Source: Planctomycetaceae bacterium
GTDB taxonomy: Bacteria; Planctomycetota; Planctomycetia; Pirellulales; Lacipirellulaceae
NCBI GenBank assembly: GCA_002702655.1
Contig: PABB01000011.1
Span: 62,001 to 126,000, forward strand
Length of the DNA: 64,000 nucleotides
Direction of reading: 5' to 3'
Shown piece by piece: positions 19,031 through 28,956 of this stretch (position 1 is the stretch's first letter; each line of letters starts with the position of its first letter). The notes beneath the pieces were generated by a model, which made no database searches, was not told the DNA's origin, and saw only the letters and a program-made list of their open reading frames with translations. Made by a program: the position numbers and the translations under genes.

Positions 19031-21790
19031 ATGAACTTTAACACGCTCAAGGCGATCTTTCGCCGCGACTTCGTCAGCTACTTCTCCAGCCCTACCGGAT
19101 ACGTGTTTATTTGCGTGTTCGTGGTGCTCAGTTCGCTGGCCACGTTCTGGCCGCCGGAGTTTTTCGCCAATAACCTGGCGAACCTCGACCAGCTAAGCCG
19201 GTGGCTGCCGTTCATCATGCTGGTGTTCATTCCGGCGATCACGATGAGCATGTGGGCCGAGGAGCGCCGCCAAGGCACCGACGAACTGCTGCTGACCATC
19301 CCGGCCAGCGATTTCGACGTGGTGCTCGGCAAGTACCTGGCCGGCGTGGCGATTTTCACCGTGTCGCTGCTGTTCTCGGCGTTGTCAATTTTCATGGTGT
19401 TTCAGTACGGCCTGGGTTCGCCTGACCCCGGGTTGTTCTTCAGCACCTACGTCGGGTACTGGTTCATCGGCATCGCGATGATCGCCATCGGCATGGTCGC
19501 GTCGTTCCTGACGTCCAACCTGACGGTGGGCTTCATCCTGGGCACGTTGTTCAACCTGCCCCTGGCGCTGTTCGGCGTGGCGGACTGGTTCATCAAAGAC
19601 CCGGCGCTGGCCCAGAAGGTCCGCCAGTGGAGCGCTCTGGAGCAGTTCCACGACTTTGAACGCGGCGTGATCAGCATTGGCGGGATTTCCTACTTCGTGC
19701 TGCTGGCAGCGGTCATGCTCTACATCTGCATGGTGCTCATCGGCCGCCGTCACTGGCAGTCTCGCGAGGACGAGCAGTCGCTGCTGGGGCATTACCTGAT
19801 CCGCGGGCTATCGCTGCTGGCGATCGCCTTTGGCGTGACTGCGGTGCTGCAGGAAAAGAACTGGCTGCGGGCCGACGTGAGCAGCGCGCAGCTCAGCTCG
19901 CTCTCCGGCGACACGATCAAGCTGATTCGCGATTTGCGCGACGACCCCGAGGTGCGGCCGATCAAGATCGATGCTTACGTCAGCCCCCAGGTGCCCACCG
20001 AGTACGCCGGCACGAAGCTCAACCTGCTGTCGACCCTGGAAGAGTTAAAGGCGCTGGGCGGCGGCAAGATCCAGGTCGTCAAACACGAAATCGAGAACTA
20101 CGGCGCCGAAGCCGAACTCGCCGAGAAGAACTACGGCATCACGCCGCAGCAGCAGCTTGTGGGCGAAGGCGCCCAGATGGACACCGCCGAGTTCATGATG
20201 GGCGTGGCGTTCCGCTCAGGCCCCGACAAAGTCGTCGTGCCATTCATCAACAAAGGCATTCCGGTCGAGTACGAGTTGGTGCGGTCGATCATGACCGTCG
20301 CTCAGAAGGAGCGGTTGCGGTTGGGCGTCGTCGACACGGGCATTCCAATCATGGACCCGTCGCTCTCCTCGCGGCGTGATTGGGCCGTGATCAGCGAGTT
20401 GCGAAAGCAGTACGAGCTGACGCTGGTCGACCCCGCGCAGCCGATCAGTACGGAATTTGACGCCTTGTTCGTCATGCAGCCGTCGATGCTGGGTCCCGAT
20501 CCCATGGACAATCTGATCGACGCGGTCAAGGCGGGCGTGCCCACCGCGTTGTTCGAGGACCCGCTGCCGTTCGTCTTCCCCACGCAAATGGTCCCCGGGA
20601 CCGATCAGCCCAAAATGAACCCCATGATGGGCCAGATGGGCATGTTCGGCGGCGGCGGCATGGAACCCAAGGGCAACATCCAGGAACTCTGGGAATTGCT
20701 GGGCGTGGAGTTCAACGGCAGCCAGGTCGTGTTTCAGGATTACAATCCTGACGTTTCGGTGCGCACCATCTGGGATGAGCAGTGGGTGTTCATCGACGAT
20801 GGCAATGGCGCCGCGGAACCCTTTAATTCAGAAAACCCCATTTCGTCTGGCCTGAACCGGATCCTGCTGCTGTACCCCGGTTCGGTTCGACAGGCGATTG
20901 ACTCCGATAGCAAGTTTTCGGCGCTCGCCGTCACGGGCGCCAAGAACTCGGGCACGCTGGCGACCCAGCAGCTCGCCCGCGCCGAACAGGGCGAAATGGG
21001 TCGCGTGAACCGCGACGTCTTCGACCGCCGCGACACGTCCGACAGTTACATTGTCGCCGCGGAGGTGACCCGCCTGGCTCCGCTGGATGAACTCCTGGAC
21101 GAGGGCGGCGACGAAATCGACCCCGCCGACGACCCTGAGGCAATCGCCAAGCGCAAGGAAGCCGAAGCGAATCGCCCCACAATGAACGCCGTGATCGTGG
21201 CCGACATCGACTGCTTGATTGACGGCTTCTTCGCCATCCGGGAACGGGGCGACGAGGCGTTCCTGCCCGGCACGCAGAACGTGACCTTCGCCCTGAACAT
21301 CGTCGACCAGCTCGCGGGCGACGATCGCTTTCTGGCGATTCGCAAACGGGCCCGCGAACACAGCACGTTGACCAAAATCGACGAGGCCACGGCCGACTAT
21401 CGCGCCAAGGCCGCCAAGGAAGAAGAGGACGCGATCGCCGCCGTCGAGGAGAAGATCGACGCGGCTCAGAAGCAGTTCGAAGAGCAGATGGCCGCGATCG
21501 ACGAGCGAACCGATCTGTCGGCGATGAACCGCGAGATCCTCCGTCGTCGCACGGAGATCGACGCTCAGCGGAAGCTGCAGCGGGACCTGGCCGCCTACGG
21601 TCGGGAACGTTCGCGCACCGTCAAGCGGATTGATTACGAACTGGAACAGAACGTCGCGACCGTCGAGAACAAGTACAAGATGATCGCGCTCTTGTTGCCC
21701 CCGATTCCGCCGCTGCTGTTGGCGGTGTGGGTGTTCTTCCGCCGTCGCGAGGCGGAACAACAGGGCGTGGCCCGCGAGCGGCTGCGTTAG
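19031..21790 (+). CDS. ABC-2 permease fused to GldG-type auxiliary domain
   Basis: 919 residues in three parts. Residues 1-260 are an ABC-2 permease with six predicted helices (start FRRDFVSYFSSPTGYVFICVF, motif WAEERRQGTDELLLTIP as in GldF). A seventh helix (about 255-278) leads to an extracytoplasmic GldG/ABC_transp_aux region (about 280-760) containing VRPIKIDAYVSPQVPTEY and LFVMQPSMLGPD. A charged coiled coil (about 770-880) and a final helix (LLLPPIPPLLLAVWVFF) end it. In Flavobacterium, GldF and GldG are separate, so this is a GldF-GldG fusion. Export substrate is unknown; gliding should not be inferred. Confidence 0.82.
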   Translation: MNFNTLKAIFRRDFVSYFSSPTGYVFICVFVVLSSLATFWPPEFFANNLANLDQLSRWLPFIMLVFIPAITMSMWAEERRQGTDELLLTIPASDFDVVLGKYLAGVAIFTVSLLFSALSIFMVFQYGLGSPDPGLFFSTYVGYWFIGIAMIAIGMVASFLTSNLTVGFILGTLFNLPLALFGVADWFIKDPALAQKVRQWSALEQFHDFERGVISIGGISYFVLLAAVMLYICMVLIGRRHWQSREDEQSLLGHYLIRGLSLLAIAFGVTAVLQEKNWLRADVSSAQLSSLSGDTIKLIRDLRDDPEVRPIKIDAYVSPQVPTEYAGTKLNLLSTLEELKALGGGKIQVVKHEIENYGAEAELAEKNYGITPQQQLVGEGAQMDTAEFMMGVAFRSGPDKVVVPFINKGIPVEYELVRSIMTVAQKERLRLGVVDTGIPIMDPSLSSRRDWAVISELRKQYELTLVDPAQPISTEFDALFVMQPSMLGPDPMDNLIDAVKAGVPTALFEDPLPFVFPTQMVPGTDQPKMNPMMGQMGMFGGGGMEPKGNIQELWELLGVEFNGSQVVFQDYNPDVSVRTIWDEQWVFIDDGNGAAEPFNSENPISSGLNRILLLYPGSVRQAIDSDSKFSALAVTGAKNSGTLATQQLARAEQGEMGRVNRDVFDRRDTSDSYIVAAEVTRLAPLDELLDEGGDEIDPADDPEAIAKRKEAEANRPTMNAVIVADIDCLIDGFFAIRERGDEAFLPGTQNVTFALNIVDQLAGDDRFLAIRKRAREHSTLTKIDEATADYRAKAAKEEEDAIAAVEEKIDAAQKQFEEQMAAIDERTDLSAMNREILRRRTEIDAQRKLQRDLAAYGRERSRTVKRIDYELEQNVATVENKYKMIALLLPPIPPLLLAVWVFFRRREAEQQGVARERLR

Positions 21791-21872
21791 TCGCGCTGCT
21801 TTGAAGCCCGCCAATCACGATTCAACCAATTCGATCTCCTACCTGCTCCCTCGGCAAGCCGGGGAAGACTGC

Positions 21873-23786
21873 ATGATGAACGAAGCCAATAAGACACTCG
21901 CCTTCCTGCTGGCCGGCGTCGTTTCGCTGGGCGCCGCCTACGTGGTGACCTCCGCCCCCAGCGACTTCGATCCGGCGGAAGAGGTCGGCACGATCCTCAA
22001 CGCCTACGATGTCGAAGATCCGAAGAGCCTGCGAATCATCAAGGTGGCGCCCAACGGCCTGGAACTCGACGAGTTCGAAGTCGCCGAGCAGAACGGCACC
22101 TGGTCGATCCCCTCGAAGCAGGGCTACCCGGCCGACGCCACCGAGCAAATGGCCGCCGCGGCCACGGGCTTGCTCAACCGGGAGAAGCTGCGCGTGCAGG
22201 CCAAGAGCGCCGAAGAGCACGCTGACCTGGGACTGCTGAATCCCTCAGACGCCGACCTGGACGGCAATGCGACGGGCGTTGGGATGCGCGTGGTCATGAC
22301 CGACATCGACGGCAAGACGCTCGTCGACATGATCATCGGCAACGAGGTCAAAGACAACCCGGGCCAATACTACGTCCGCAACACCAACCAGGACATCGCG
22401 TACGTCGTCGACGTCGACCCCGAGAAGCTGACCACCAAGTTCGAGGACTGGATCGAGGACGATCTGCTGAAGCTTGATCCGTTCAACATCCAGGAAGTCT
22501 TCATCAACGATTACTCGGCGGAGCTGACGCCGGTGCTGGCCGGCGGGCGGATTGAGATGCGCATCGGTTGGGACCGCCGTAGCCAGATGACGCTCGACTA
22601 CAATAATGACGACGCCAAGTGGGAAGCGGTGAAGCTGGTCAAGTTCCCCACTCCCGAAAGCGATCCCGAGCCGGTCGAGTTGGGCGCCGACGAGGAACTC
22701 AACCAGGACGCGCTCCGTGAGCTGCGCAACGGTTTAGACGACTTGCTCATTGTCGACATCGAGCGCAAGCCCGCCGGGTTGAGCGCCGACCTGAAAGCCG
22801 GCGACGACTTCCTCAACAACAACGAGAGCGTCAACAACCTGGTGTCCAAAGGCTTCGCGCCCGTGCCGCTCACCGCCGGCGGGCCGCTGGAGATTCTCTC
22901 CAGCGAGGGCGAGGTCGTTTGCACGATGAAGAACGGCGTCGAGTATGTCCTGCGGTTCGGCAAGCTGTCGGTCAACGACGGAGCCGAAGCGGAAGCCGAG
23001 AACGAAGGCGAACAACCCGCCGGCGGCAAACTGAACCGCTACCTGTTCGTCTCGGCCCGATTCAACGAGGACGCGGTCGAGACGCCAGACTACGCCGAAT
23101 TGCCGCCGCTGCCCGAGGGCGTGGAAGAACCCAGCGAAGAGGAGGAGTCTGACGCCGCAGGTGCGAACGAAGCTGGAGCCGCCGATACGGCCGACGCCGA
23201 GGATGCCGAGAGCGACGAGGCGGTCGAAGAGGAGGAGGAAGAGGACGAAGTCGCTGACGAAGAGGAGGCTGTCGCCGAAGAATCGGCCGCTGAGAAAGAG
23301 AGCGCCGAAGAAGAGTCCGCGGCTGAGGGAGAACAAACAGCCGACGCGGCAGCGGGCAATGACTCTGCCACGGAATCGGCCGCACCAACCGACGATGATT
23401 CGGCAGACGCTGAGCAAGGCGACGAGCCGATGGCGGACGAGGCGACCGGCGACGACGCCGCCGCGCCAGAGGTCGACGCCGACGCCATTATCGCCGAGCG
23501 GAAGGCGATCCGCAGAGACAATGAGCGGCTGAAGGACGAGTATGAGGACACTCTCGCCGAAGGCCGCGAGCAGGTGGACGAACTCAACGCCCGGTTCGGA
23601 GACTGGTACTACTTGATCTCCGAAGACGTCTACAAGCAGATCCACCTGAGCCTGGACGACGTCGTTCAGAAGAAAGAGTCGGCCGAGGGCGACGCCGCGG
23701 CGGCCGACGAGAATCCGCTGCGGGGTCTGCCGAGCCTGCCCTTCCAAGACGACAGCGAAACGGGGGACGAGACCGACGCCCAGTGA
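21873..23786 (+). CDS. DUF4340 family protein of the Gld-like ABC operon
   Basis: 637 residues. An N-terminal membrane anchor (TLAFLLAGVVSLGAAYVVTS) precedes a DUF4340-type repeat region (FEVAEQNGTWSIPSKQGYPADATEQ, then NQDIAYVVD). DUF4340 proteins habitually follow ABC-2/GldG genes and are thought to be part of the same envelope complex. About residues 415-550 are an extremely acidic Glu/Asp/Ala insertion with hardly a basic residue, then the fold resumes with a helix and FGDWYYLISEDVYKQIHLS. The double ATG at 21873/21876 lies behind GGGGAAG. The gene begins 82 bp after the permease stop. Confidence 0.8.
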   Translation: MMNEANKTLAFLLAGVVSLGAAYVVTSAPSDFDPAEEVGTILNAYDVEDPKSLRIIKVAPNGLELDEFEVAEQNGTWSIPSKQGYPADATEQMAAAATGLLNREKLRVQAKSAEEHADLGLLNPSDADLDGNATGVGMRVVMTDIDGKTLVDMIIGNEVKDNPGQYYVRNTNQDIAYVVDVDPEKLTTKFEDWIEDDLLKLDPFNIQEVFINDYSAELTPVLAGGRIEMRIGWDRRSQMTLDYNNDDAKWEAVKLVKFPTPESDPEPVELGADEELNQDALRELRNGLDDLLIVDIERKPAGLSADLKAGDDFLNNNESVNNLVSKGFAPVPLTAGGPLEILSSEGEVVCTMKNGVEYVLRFGKLSVNDGAEAEAENEGEQPAGGKLNRYLFVSARFNEDAVETPDYAELPPLPEGVEEPSEEEESDAAGANEAGAADTADAEDAESDEAVEEEEEEDEVADEEEAVAEESAAEKESAEEESAAEGEQTADAAAGNDSATESAAPTDDDSADAEQGDEPMADEATGDDAAAPEVDADAIIAERKAIRRDNERLKDEYEDTLAEGREQVDELNARFGDWYYLISEDVYKQIHLSLDDVVQKKESAEGDAAAADENPLRGLPSLPFQDDSETGDETDAQ

Positions 23787-23803
23787 CGTCGACTGCCGCG
23801 CGC

Positions 23804-23882
23804 GTGCCACGGGCCTGGGAGCCGTGCGAATATTCAGAACACAATCCCCTCGCGCACATCACGGCTCGCAGAGCCGTGGCAC
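23804..23882. repeat. Inverted repeat between convergent DUF4340 and DUF971 genes
   Basis: A unit starting gtgccacgg...gagccgtg (23804-23826) is repeated inverted as cacggctc...ccgtggcac (23860-23882). Each unit is itself a near-palindrome. It fills the gap between the two convergent stops and could act as a two-way terminator or be a REP-type element. Confidence 0.7.
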
Positions 23883-23890
23883 AGGGATGC

Positions 23891-24211
23891 TCACAAAACC
23901 TCGCCCAGTTCGCATAGCTGCTCCAGCGTGAACAGCCCCGTGTCGTGGCCGTCGCTGAAGTGGATCGCGTACGCGTAGCGACCCACCGGCTGCATGGCGG
24001 TGATTCGCAGCGGCTGGGCCTCCTCGGGCGAGAGCACCGGCAGCATTTCCGGCGTTGCCGGCCCGCTGCGCTTCTCGCGGCACGTGGCGCAGGGGCACGC
24101 GTCGCGCAATTCGCGCACGCCGTACTCGCGGCGCTGGCCGTTGGACCAGGCGATTTGCAGGCGATCGGGGGCGACCATTTTCAGGTCCGTCGGCTGCGGT
24201 GCGGAGCTCAT
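23891..24211 (-). CDS. DUF971 domain protein
   Basis: 106 residues. It has the DUF971 plan: LKMVAPDRLQIAWSNGQRREYGVRELRDACPCATCREKR (here split by motif: W.nG....y....LR..CPCA.C) followed by YAYAIHFSDGHDTGLFTLEQL. The CPCATC cluster suggests a metal or Fe-S role; DUF971 also occurs fused to gamma-butyrobetaine hydroxylases and with Fe-S cluster carriers. Start at ATG 24211; an upstream frame to 24271 lacks conserved residues. It lies 20 bp from the end of the ligase gene, on the same strand, so the two may be co-transcribed. Confidence 0.85.
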   Translation of the reverse strand: MSSAPQPTDLKMVAPDRLQIAWSNGQRREYGVRELRDACPCATCREKRSGPATPEMLPVLSPEEAQPLRITAMQPVGRYAYAIHFSDGHDTGLFTLEQLCELGEVL

Positions 24212-24230
24212 CGGAAAACCTGCGGGGCGT

Positions 24231-25508
24231 TCAGCGGCGTTTGTCGATAAAGCGCCGGCCTTTGCCCTCAAATCGCGGCAACGACATCGGCGAAGCTAGT
24301 CGCACGTCGACCTTCAGTCCCAACCGCAGTCGCAGTTCCTCGGCAATTCGCGCCGGCTCTTGGGCTCGGTCTTCAACCTCGACGATCAGCTCGTCCATTT
24401 CGCCCCGTTTGCGGGCGGTCAACCGGTATTCGACCACCTCGGGAAAGCTGCGCAGGATTTGCTCGACGGCCGTGGGGAAGATGTTCACGCCCCGCACGAT
24501 GAGCATGTCGTCGGCCCGACCGAGCACGCCGCCCCTCAGCAACACGAACCGATTGGGGCCCTCGGTCGGCCACTCGGGACGGACCAAGTCGCCCGTGCGG
24601 TAGCGCACGACCGGCATCCCCCAGCGACCCAGCGAAGTCAGCACCAGATGCGACAGTTCGCCCGCAGCCGCGGGCTGCCCCGTTTCGGCCGACAGGAACT
24701 CGGCGATGAACTGCGATTCGATCACGTGCAGCCCGCGGCCCGCCGCGTCGCCGTACCCCCACGGCCCCACCTCGCTGGCGCCGCTGTGGTCAATCACCTT
24801 GGCCGACCAAGCGTCCTCGATCCGCTGGCGAATCGCGGGGACCGAGCCGCCCGGCTCGCCGGCGACGATGATCCGCTTGACCGCCGTGTGCGCGAGGCTC
24901 AGCTTGTGCTCCTCGGCCACCTCGACCAAATGCAGTGCATAGGTTGGCGTGCAAAGCAGCACCGTCGTCCTGGTGCGCTCGATCAGGTCAAGCCGCGCCA
25001 ACGAGCTGAGCCCGCCGCCGGGAATGGCCATCACGCCGCGACTGGTGAGCGCGTCGTGAGCGCTCCAAAAGCCAATGAACGGGCCGAAGGAGAACGCCAA
25101 CAGCGCCCGATCCGAGGCGTCCACTTCTGCGGCGTCAAGCACGTACTGCCAGCACTTCACCCACCACTGCCAGTCGTCCGCGGTGTCGTACACGGCCAGC
25201 GGACGGCCGCGCGTGCCTGAGGTTTGGTGGAAACGCACGTAACGTTCCAAAGGCCAAGTCAGATTGGAGGGTCCCACGTGGTCGGGCGAGTCGACCAGCA
25301 ACTCGTCCTTGGAGGTCAACGGAAGGTCGGTCAGCTCGTCGAGCGACTCCAGCGGGAGCCGCACGTTGGCCAGCTTCTGGGAGTACAGCCGATTGACCGG
25401 CCGCAGCGCCGTCAGCATGTCGTTCAGCTTGGAGAGCTGAACATCGGCCAGCGCCGCTCGGTCGAGCGCTTCGTACCGACGACGTTGCTCGGCGTTGCTG
25501 CGTAGCAT
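24231..25508 (-). CDS. Phenylacetate-CoA ligase family protein
   Basis: 425 residues of the AMP-forming acyl-CoA ligase family, PaaK-like. Visible motifs are the phosphate loop HQTSGTRGRPLAVY (the P-loop serine and threonine), GGGLSSLARLDLIER, the adenine-contact region DHSGASEVGPWGYGD, YRTGDLVRPE and the C-terminal lid LGRADDMLIVRGVNIFPTAVEQILRSFP, ending with the GKGRRFIDKR lysine region. It should activate an aryl or related carboxylic acid to its CoA thioester. No paa genes are nearby, so the substrate is open. ATG 25508 is chosen; the longer frame upstream has no conserved sequence. Confidence 0.88.
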   Translation of the reverse strand: MLRSNAEQRRRYEALDRAALADVQLSKLNDMLTALRPVNRLYSQKLANVRLPLESLDELTDLPLTSKDELLVDSPDHVGPSNLTWPLERYVRFHQTSGTRGRPLAVYDTADDWQWWVKCWQYVLDAAEVDASDRALLAFSFGPFIGFWSAHDALTSRGVMAIPGGGLSSLARLDLIERTRTTVLLCTPTYALHLVEVAEEHKLSLAHTAVKRIIVAGEPGGSVPAIRQRIEDAWSAKVIDHSGASEVGPWGYGDAAGRGLHVIESQFIAEFLSAETGQPAAAGELSHLVLTSLGRWGMPVVRYRTGDLVRPEWPTEGPNRFVLLRGGVLGRADDMLIVRGVNIFPTAVEQILRSFPEVVEYRLTARKRGEMDELIVEVEDRAQEPARIAEELRLRLGLKVDVRLASPMSLPRFEGKGRRFIDKRR

Positions 25509-25629
25509 GATGAGAGAAGTTCCGAGAGGCAGGCCGGCGGCGCGAAGTCGCCGTCCCCCCAGGGTAGCGGAACTTCGCCGCCAGGGAAACGGCTGCGGCA
25601 GAACCGCCGGCTGGCGGCGGGCGAGCGAT

Positions 25630-27480
25630 TCAGCGCGCCACGTCGTACAGCTCAATCTTGCGATACAGCGTGGCCCGCCCGATGCCGAGCAATTTGGCGG
25701 CGTCGGGCACATTGCCGCCAGTGCGCCGCAGCGCTTCGGCAATCAGCTTCTTCTCCCAATCTTCGATCTTCAGCGAGTCGAGCACGCCGCTGCCGCTGTC
25801 GCGCAAGCCCAAATCGTGGGGTTCGATCGAGTTGCCCTCGGCCAACACCACCGCGCTGTCGATGACGTTGCGCAGTTGCCGCACATTGCCGGGCCAGTGA
25901 TAGCCCAACAGCTTCTCACGCGCCGCATCGCTGATGGCCAACTGCGGCCGACCGCGCTCGTGGCGGTAATGATCCAGAAAGAAATCGACCAGCAGGCCGA
26001 CATCCGGCCCCCGATCGCGCAGCGGCGGGATCATCAGCTCGAACACGCTCAGCCGGTAATACAGATCCTCGCGGAACTTCTTCTCGCGAACGTACTCTTG
26101 CAGATCCTGGTTAGTCGCGGCGATCACGCGCACATTGACCGACACCTCCTGCGTGGCGCCCACCGGCAGGAACGGGTGTCCCTCCAGGATGCGCAGCAGC
26201 TTGGCTTGCCCTTCCAGCGGCAACTCGCCCACCTCGTCCAGGAACAGGGTGCCCATGTCGGCCTGCTGGAAGTAGCCCTGGTGGTCGCGGTCGGCCCCGG
26301 TGAACGAACCAGCCGTGTGCCCGAACAGTTGGCTCTCGATCAGGTCGGCGGGGATGGCCGCACAATTGACGGCAATAAGCGGGCGGTCCGCGCGGGCGCT
26401 GCGGCGGTGAATCGCGCGCGCGACCAATTCTTTGCCGGCGCCGCTCTCGCCGCGAACCAAGACGCAACCGGGCGCACGGCTGACGCGTTCAATCTTGCTC
26501 TTGAGCGCCAACATCGGCTTGCTCTCGCCAACCAACTCGGTAAAACCTGGCGACGATTTGAGCAAGCTGCGCAGATCGCTTTGCATCCGCAGGTGCGCGC
26601 GGGCGCGAACCAGGGCAATCACCACCTGGCTGGCCACGGCGATGACAAAGTCAAAGTCGGACTGCCGAAACCGCCCGTTCTCCAAATACACGTGGATTGC
26701 GCCCAGCGTCGTCCGCTCGCCGGCCGCGTCTTTGCGCACCAGGGGTGCGCAGACCGCATCGGCGAAATGCTTCACGTCGGCCGCGTCGGCTTCGGAGTTC
26801 TCGGCCTGATTGGCAACCCACACGGCATGTCCCTGGGCCAACACCAACTCAGTCAGGCTCTCGCTGAGCGCCACCCGGCTGGCCGCCTCCTGTGGAATCA
26901 CCAGTTTGGGCTTGAGCTGTCCCTCGTCATCGACCCACAGAAAGCCGATGATCGCTGCTTTGGTGCGCGCTTTCAGCAACTCAAGCGCGATGCGGACCAC
27001 TTCGTCAGGATCGTCGCAGCCCATCAACCGGATGCTCAGCTGATACAACAGCATCAGTTCCTGCACCTGCTCGGGCGTGGGCAGCGCGGCGAGCACTTCC
27101 TCGTTGGTCTGCTGCACAGCCAGCGGCATGTCCTGCACGATGGTCTGCGTCAGACTGGACTCGTCCGCCTCGGCAGTGGCAGGTTCCTCGGACAGATGAA
27201 ACTCGAATTCGTATGAACCGAGCCGCAGGCGGTGCCCTTCGCCCAGGGTCGCCTCGTCGATCTTTTGTCCATTGACAGTCGTACCGTTGCGACTTTGCTG
27301 GTCCGCGACGGTCCAACTTCCCTCGTCGCTGCGGATAATGGCGTGAACGCGCGAACAAAGCGGATCGAGCAGCGTAATATGGCAATCCGTACCGCGACCG
27401 ATGAGGGTCTCGCGCGCCGCGTCGAGCGGGTAATTCGTTCCCGCGCGTTTTCCGGTGAGCAGGGTCAAATACGCGTACAC
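25630..27480 (-). CDS. FHA-GAF-AAA+-HTH regulator (NtrC/EBP type)
   Basis: 616 residues from a GTG. Residues 5-95 are an FHA domain (LIGRGTDCHITL, SRVHAII, SRNGTTVNG). Residues about 140-300 are a GAF-like sensor. Residues about 325-560 are a sigma54-interaction AAA+ ATPase with Walker A GESGAGKE, the L1 loop GSFTGA (GAFTGA in most sigma54 activators), Walker B LFLDEVGEL and the sensor segment FREDLYYRLSVFE. The last 45 residues are a Fis-type helix-turn-helix. FHA suggests control by a phospho-threonine partner, fitting the many planctomycete kinases. The Ala-to-Ser change in the L1 loop is tolerated in several activators. It is divergent from egtD with a 362-bp gap. Confidence 0.92.
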   Translation of the reverse strand: MYAYLTLLTGKRAGTNYPLDAARETLIGRGTDCHITLLDPLCSRVHAIIRSDEGSWTVADQQSRNGTTVNGQKIDEATLGEGHRLRLGSYEFEFHLSEEPATAEADESSLTQTIVQDMPLAVQQTNEEVLAALPTPEQVQELMLLYQLSIRLMGCDDPDEVVRIALELLKARTKAAIIGFLWVDDEGQLKPKLVIPQEAASRVALSESLTELVLAQGHAVWVANQAENSEADAADVKHFADAVCAPLVRKDAAGERTTLGAIHVYLENGRFRQSDFDFVIAVASQVVIALVRARAHLRMQSDLRSLLKSSPGFTELVGESKPMLALKSKIERVSRAPGCVLVRGESGAGKELVARAIHRRSARADRPLIAVNCAAIPADLIESQLFGHTAGSFTGADRDHQGYFQQADMGTLFLDEVGELPLEGQAKLLRILEGHPFLPVGATQEVSVNVRVIAATNQDLQEYVREKKFREDLYYRLSVFELMIPPLRDRGPDVGLLVDFFLDHYRHERGRPQLAISDAAREKLLGYHWPGNVRQLRNVIDSAVVLAEGNSIEPHDLGLRDSGSGVLDSLKIEDWEKKLIAEALRRTGGNVPDAAKLLGIGRATLYRKIELYDVAR

Positions 27481-27842
27481 GGCGGACTCGAACAGAGGAG
27501 CGGCGGCGGCATTTCTGCGGGCGTTATCCTACCGTAATCTGCGTAGGCAGGGGAAGCGCCTTGCGGGTTCGCTGGCCCGCCTGCACGGTGCATGGGCAGT
27601 TCTGCGTTGACGCCTGCGGGGACGCCGACGCGCTGTGAACGGTTTGCGGCAAGTGCGGTCCTGGAAGCGGTCAGATCGTCGCTTTGCCAGATTTGCATTG
27701 AGATGCTGCGCGAGAGCACGTAGGCTAGTGGGCTCCGCACTGGCCGCTCCCTCTTTTACTCTTTTGCCGCTGATACGTCGCCCTTGCGCTTGCCGGCTTG
27801 CTCGCGCGCACTATCTGTTCAGCCGATTCGAGGATCGAAACC

Positions 27843-28847
27843 GTGCGTTCCACACTGACAATCCAGGGCGAGGACGGCCGTGCAGCCTCCCCGACGCCCG
27901 AGTGTTCGTCCCCCGCCGAGACGCCGGAGTTCCGAGCCGATCTGGTGGCGGGACTGACGCGGCAGCCCAAGCGAGTTCCCAGCAAATACTTCTACGATCG
28001 GCGCGGCTCGTTGCTGTTCGATCAAATCTGCGAGACGCCTGAGTACTACGTCACGCGGTGCGAATTGGAGATCATGGAAACCTACGCCGGCGAAATGGCC
28101 GCGGCGTTGGGAGAAAGCGTGCTGCTGGTCGAGTACGGCAGCGGCAGCAGCATCAAGACGCGGTTGCTGCTGGACGAGTTGAACGCGCCGGCCGGCTATG
28201 TGCCGGTCGACGTGTCGCGGGAGCACTTGCATGCCAGTTGCGTGCGGCTGCGCCGCGAGCATCCGAACATCGAAGTCGCGCCCGTTTGTGCCGACTTCAC
28301 GCAACCGTTCGCCCTGCCCCGTCCTGCGCGGCCGGTCGACCACGCCGCGGTCTACTTTCCCGGTTCGACGATCGGCAATTTCACGCGCGCCGAAGCGGAT
28401 CAACTGGTTCGCCAAATCGCGCACTTGTGCGGCCGCCAGGGAGGACTGCTGCTGGGCGTCGACCTGAAGAAAGACCCCCAAATCATCGAGCTTGCCTACA
28501 ACGACGAGGCGGGCGTCACCGCGGAATTCAATCGCAACCTGTTGCATCGGGCGAACCGCGAGTTGGGCGCCGACTTCGACGTCTCTTCGTTTGCCCATCT
28601 GGCCGAGTACAACCGGGGGCAGGGCCGCATTGAATCTTACCTGGTGAGCCAACGCGAGCAGCGCGTCTCCATCGGTTCCAACGAGTTTCATTTCGCGGCG
28701 GGTGAAGCGCTCGGCACGGAATACTCGCACAAGTACGACCGCGCGGACATCGAGCAGTTGGCCGCCGCGGGGGGCATGGCTCTGCGGAAGATCTGGACCG
28801 ACTCGCGCGGCTACTTCGCCGTCGTCCACATGGTCCACGACGATTGA
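27843..28847 (+). CDS. egtD: L-histidine N-alpha-methyltransferase
   Basis: Makes hercynine (N-alpha-trimethylhistidine) from histidine and three SAM, the first step of ergothioneine synthesis. The 334 residues carry the EgtD/DUF2260 signatures: KYFYDRRGSLLFDQICETPEYY, the SAM site VEYGSGSSIKTRLLL, VPVDVSREHL, FPGSTIGNF, LLLGVDLKKD and the C-terminal EYSHKYDRADIEQLAAAGG. The frame is open from TTG 27798; GTG 27843 with GAGGA about 9 bp upstream is the likelier start. egtB follows about 2.8 kb downstream on the same strand, with three genes between. Confidence 0.93.
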   Translation: MRSTLTIQGEDGRAASPTPECSSPAETPEFRADLVAGLTRQPKRVPSKYFYDRRGSLLFDQICETPEYYVTRCELEIMETYAGEMAAALGESVLLVEYGSGSSIKTRLLLDELNAPAGYVPVDVSREHLHASCVRLRREHPNIEVAPVCADFTQPFALPRPARPVDHAAVYFPGSTIGNFTRAEADQLVRQIAHLCGRQGGLLLGVDLKKDPQIIELAYNDEAGVTAEFNRNLLHRANRELGADFDVSSFAHLAEYNRGQGRIESYLVSQREQRVSIGSNEFHFAAGEALGTEYSHKYDRADIEQLAAAGGMALRKIWTDSRGYFAVVHMVHDD

Positions 28848-28956
28848 TCGTTGAGTGACGCCCCGCTGACGGTCTGTGGGTTTCAGCTCGAGGCCAAATA
28901 GCGATTGTCACTTTGCCTCCTGCCATCGCCTCCAGCCGACTGCCTGCCGCCTCCGC

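Noticed and set aside
22734-23810. 358-residue Leu/Val-rich minus frame that looks like a membrane protein
   Set aside because: It is the complement of the Glu/Asp-rich block in the DUF4340 gene.
25495-27216. 573-residue plus-strand frame antisense to the FHA-AAA regulator
   Set aside because: The minus-strand protein has full FHA, AAA+ and HTH motifs; the plus frame has none.
27541-27575. Possible sigma54 promoter (GG...GC spacing) before egtD
   Set aside because: Only the GG and GC pairs fit; the -24 element is otherwise unlike TGGCAC, so chance is likely.
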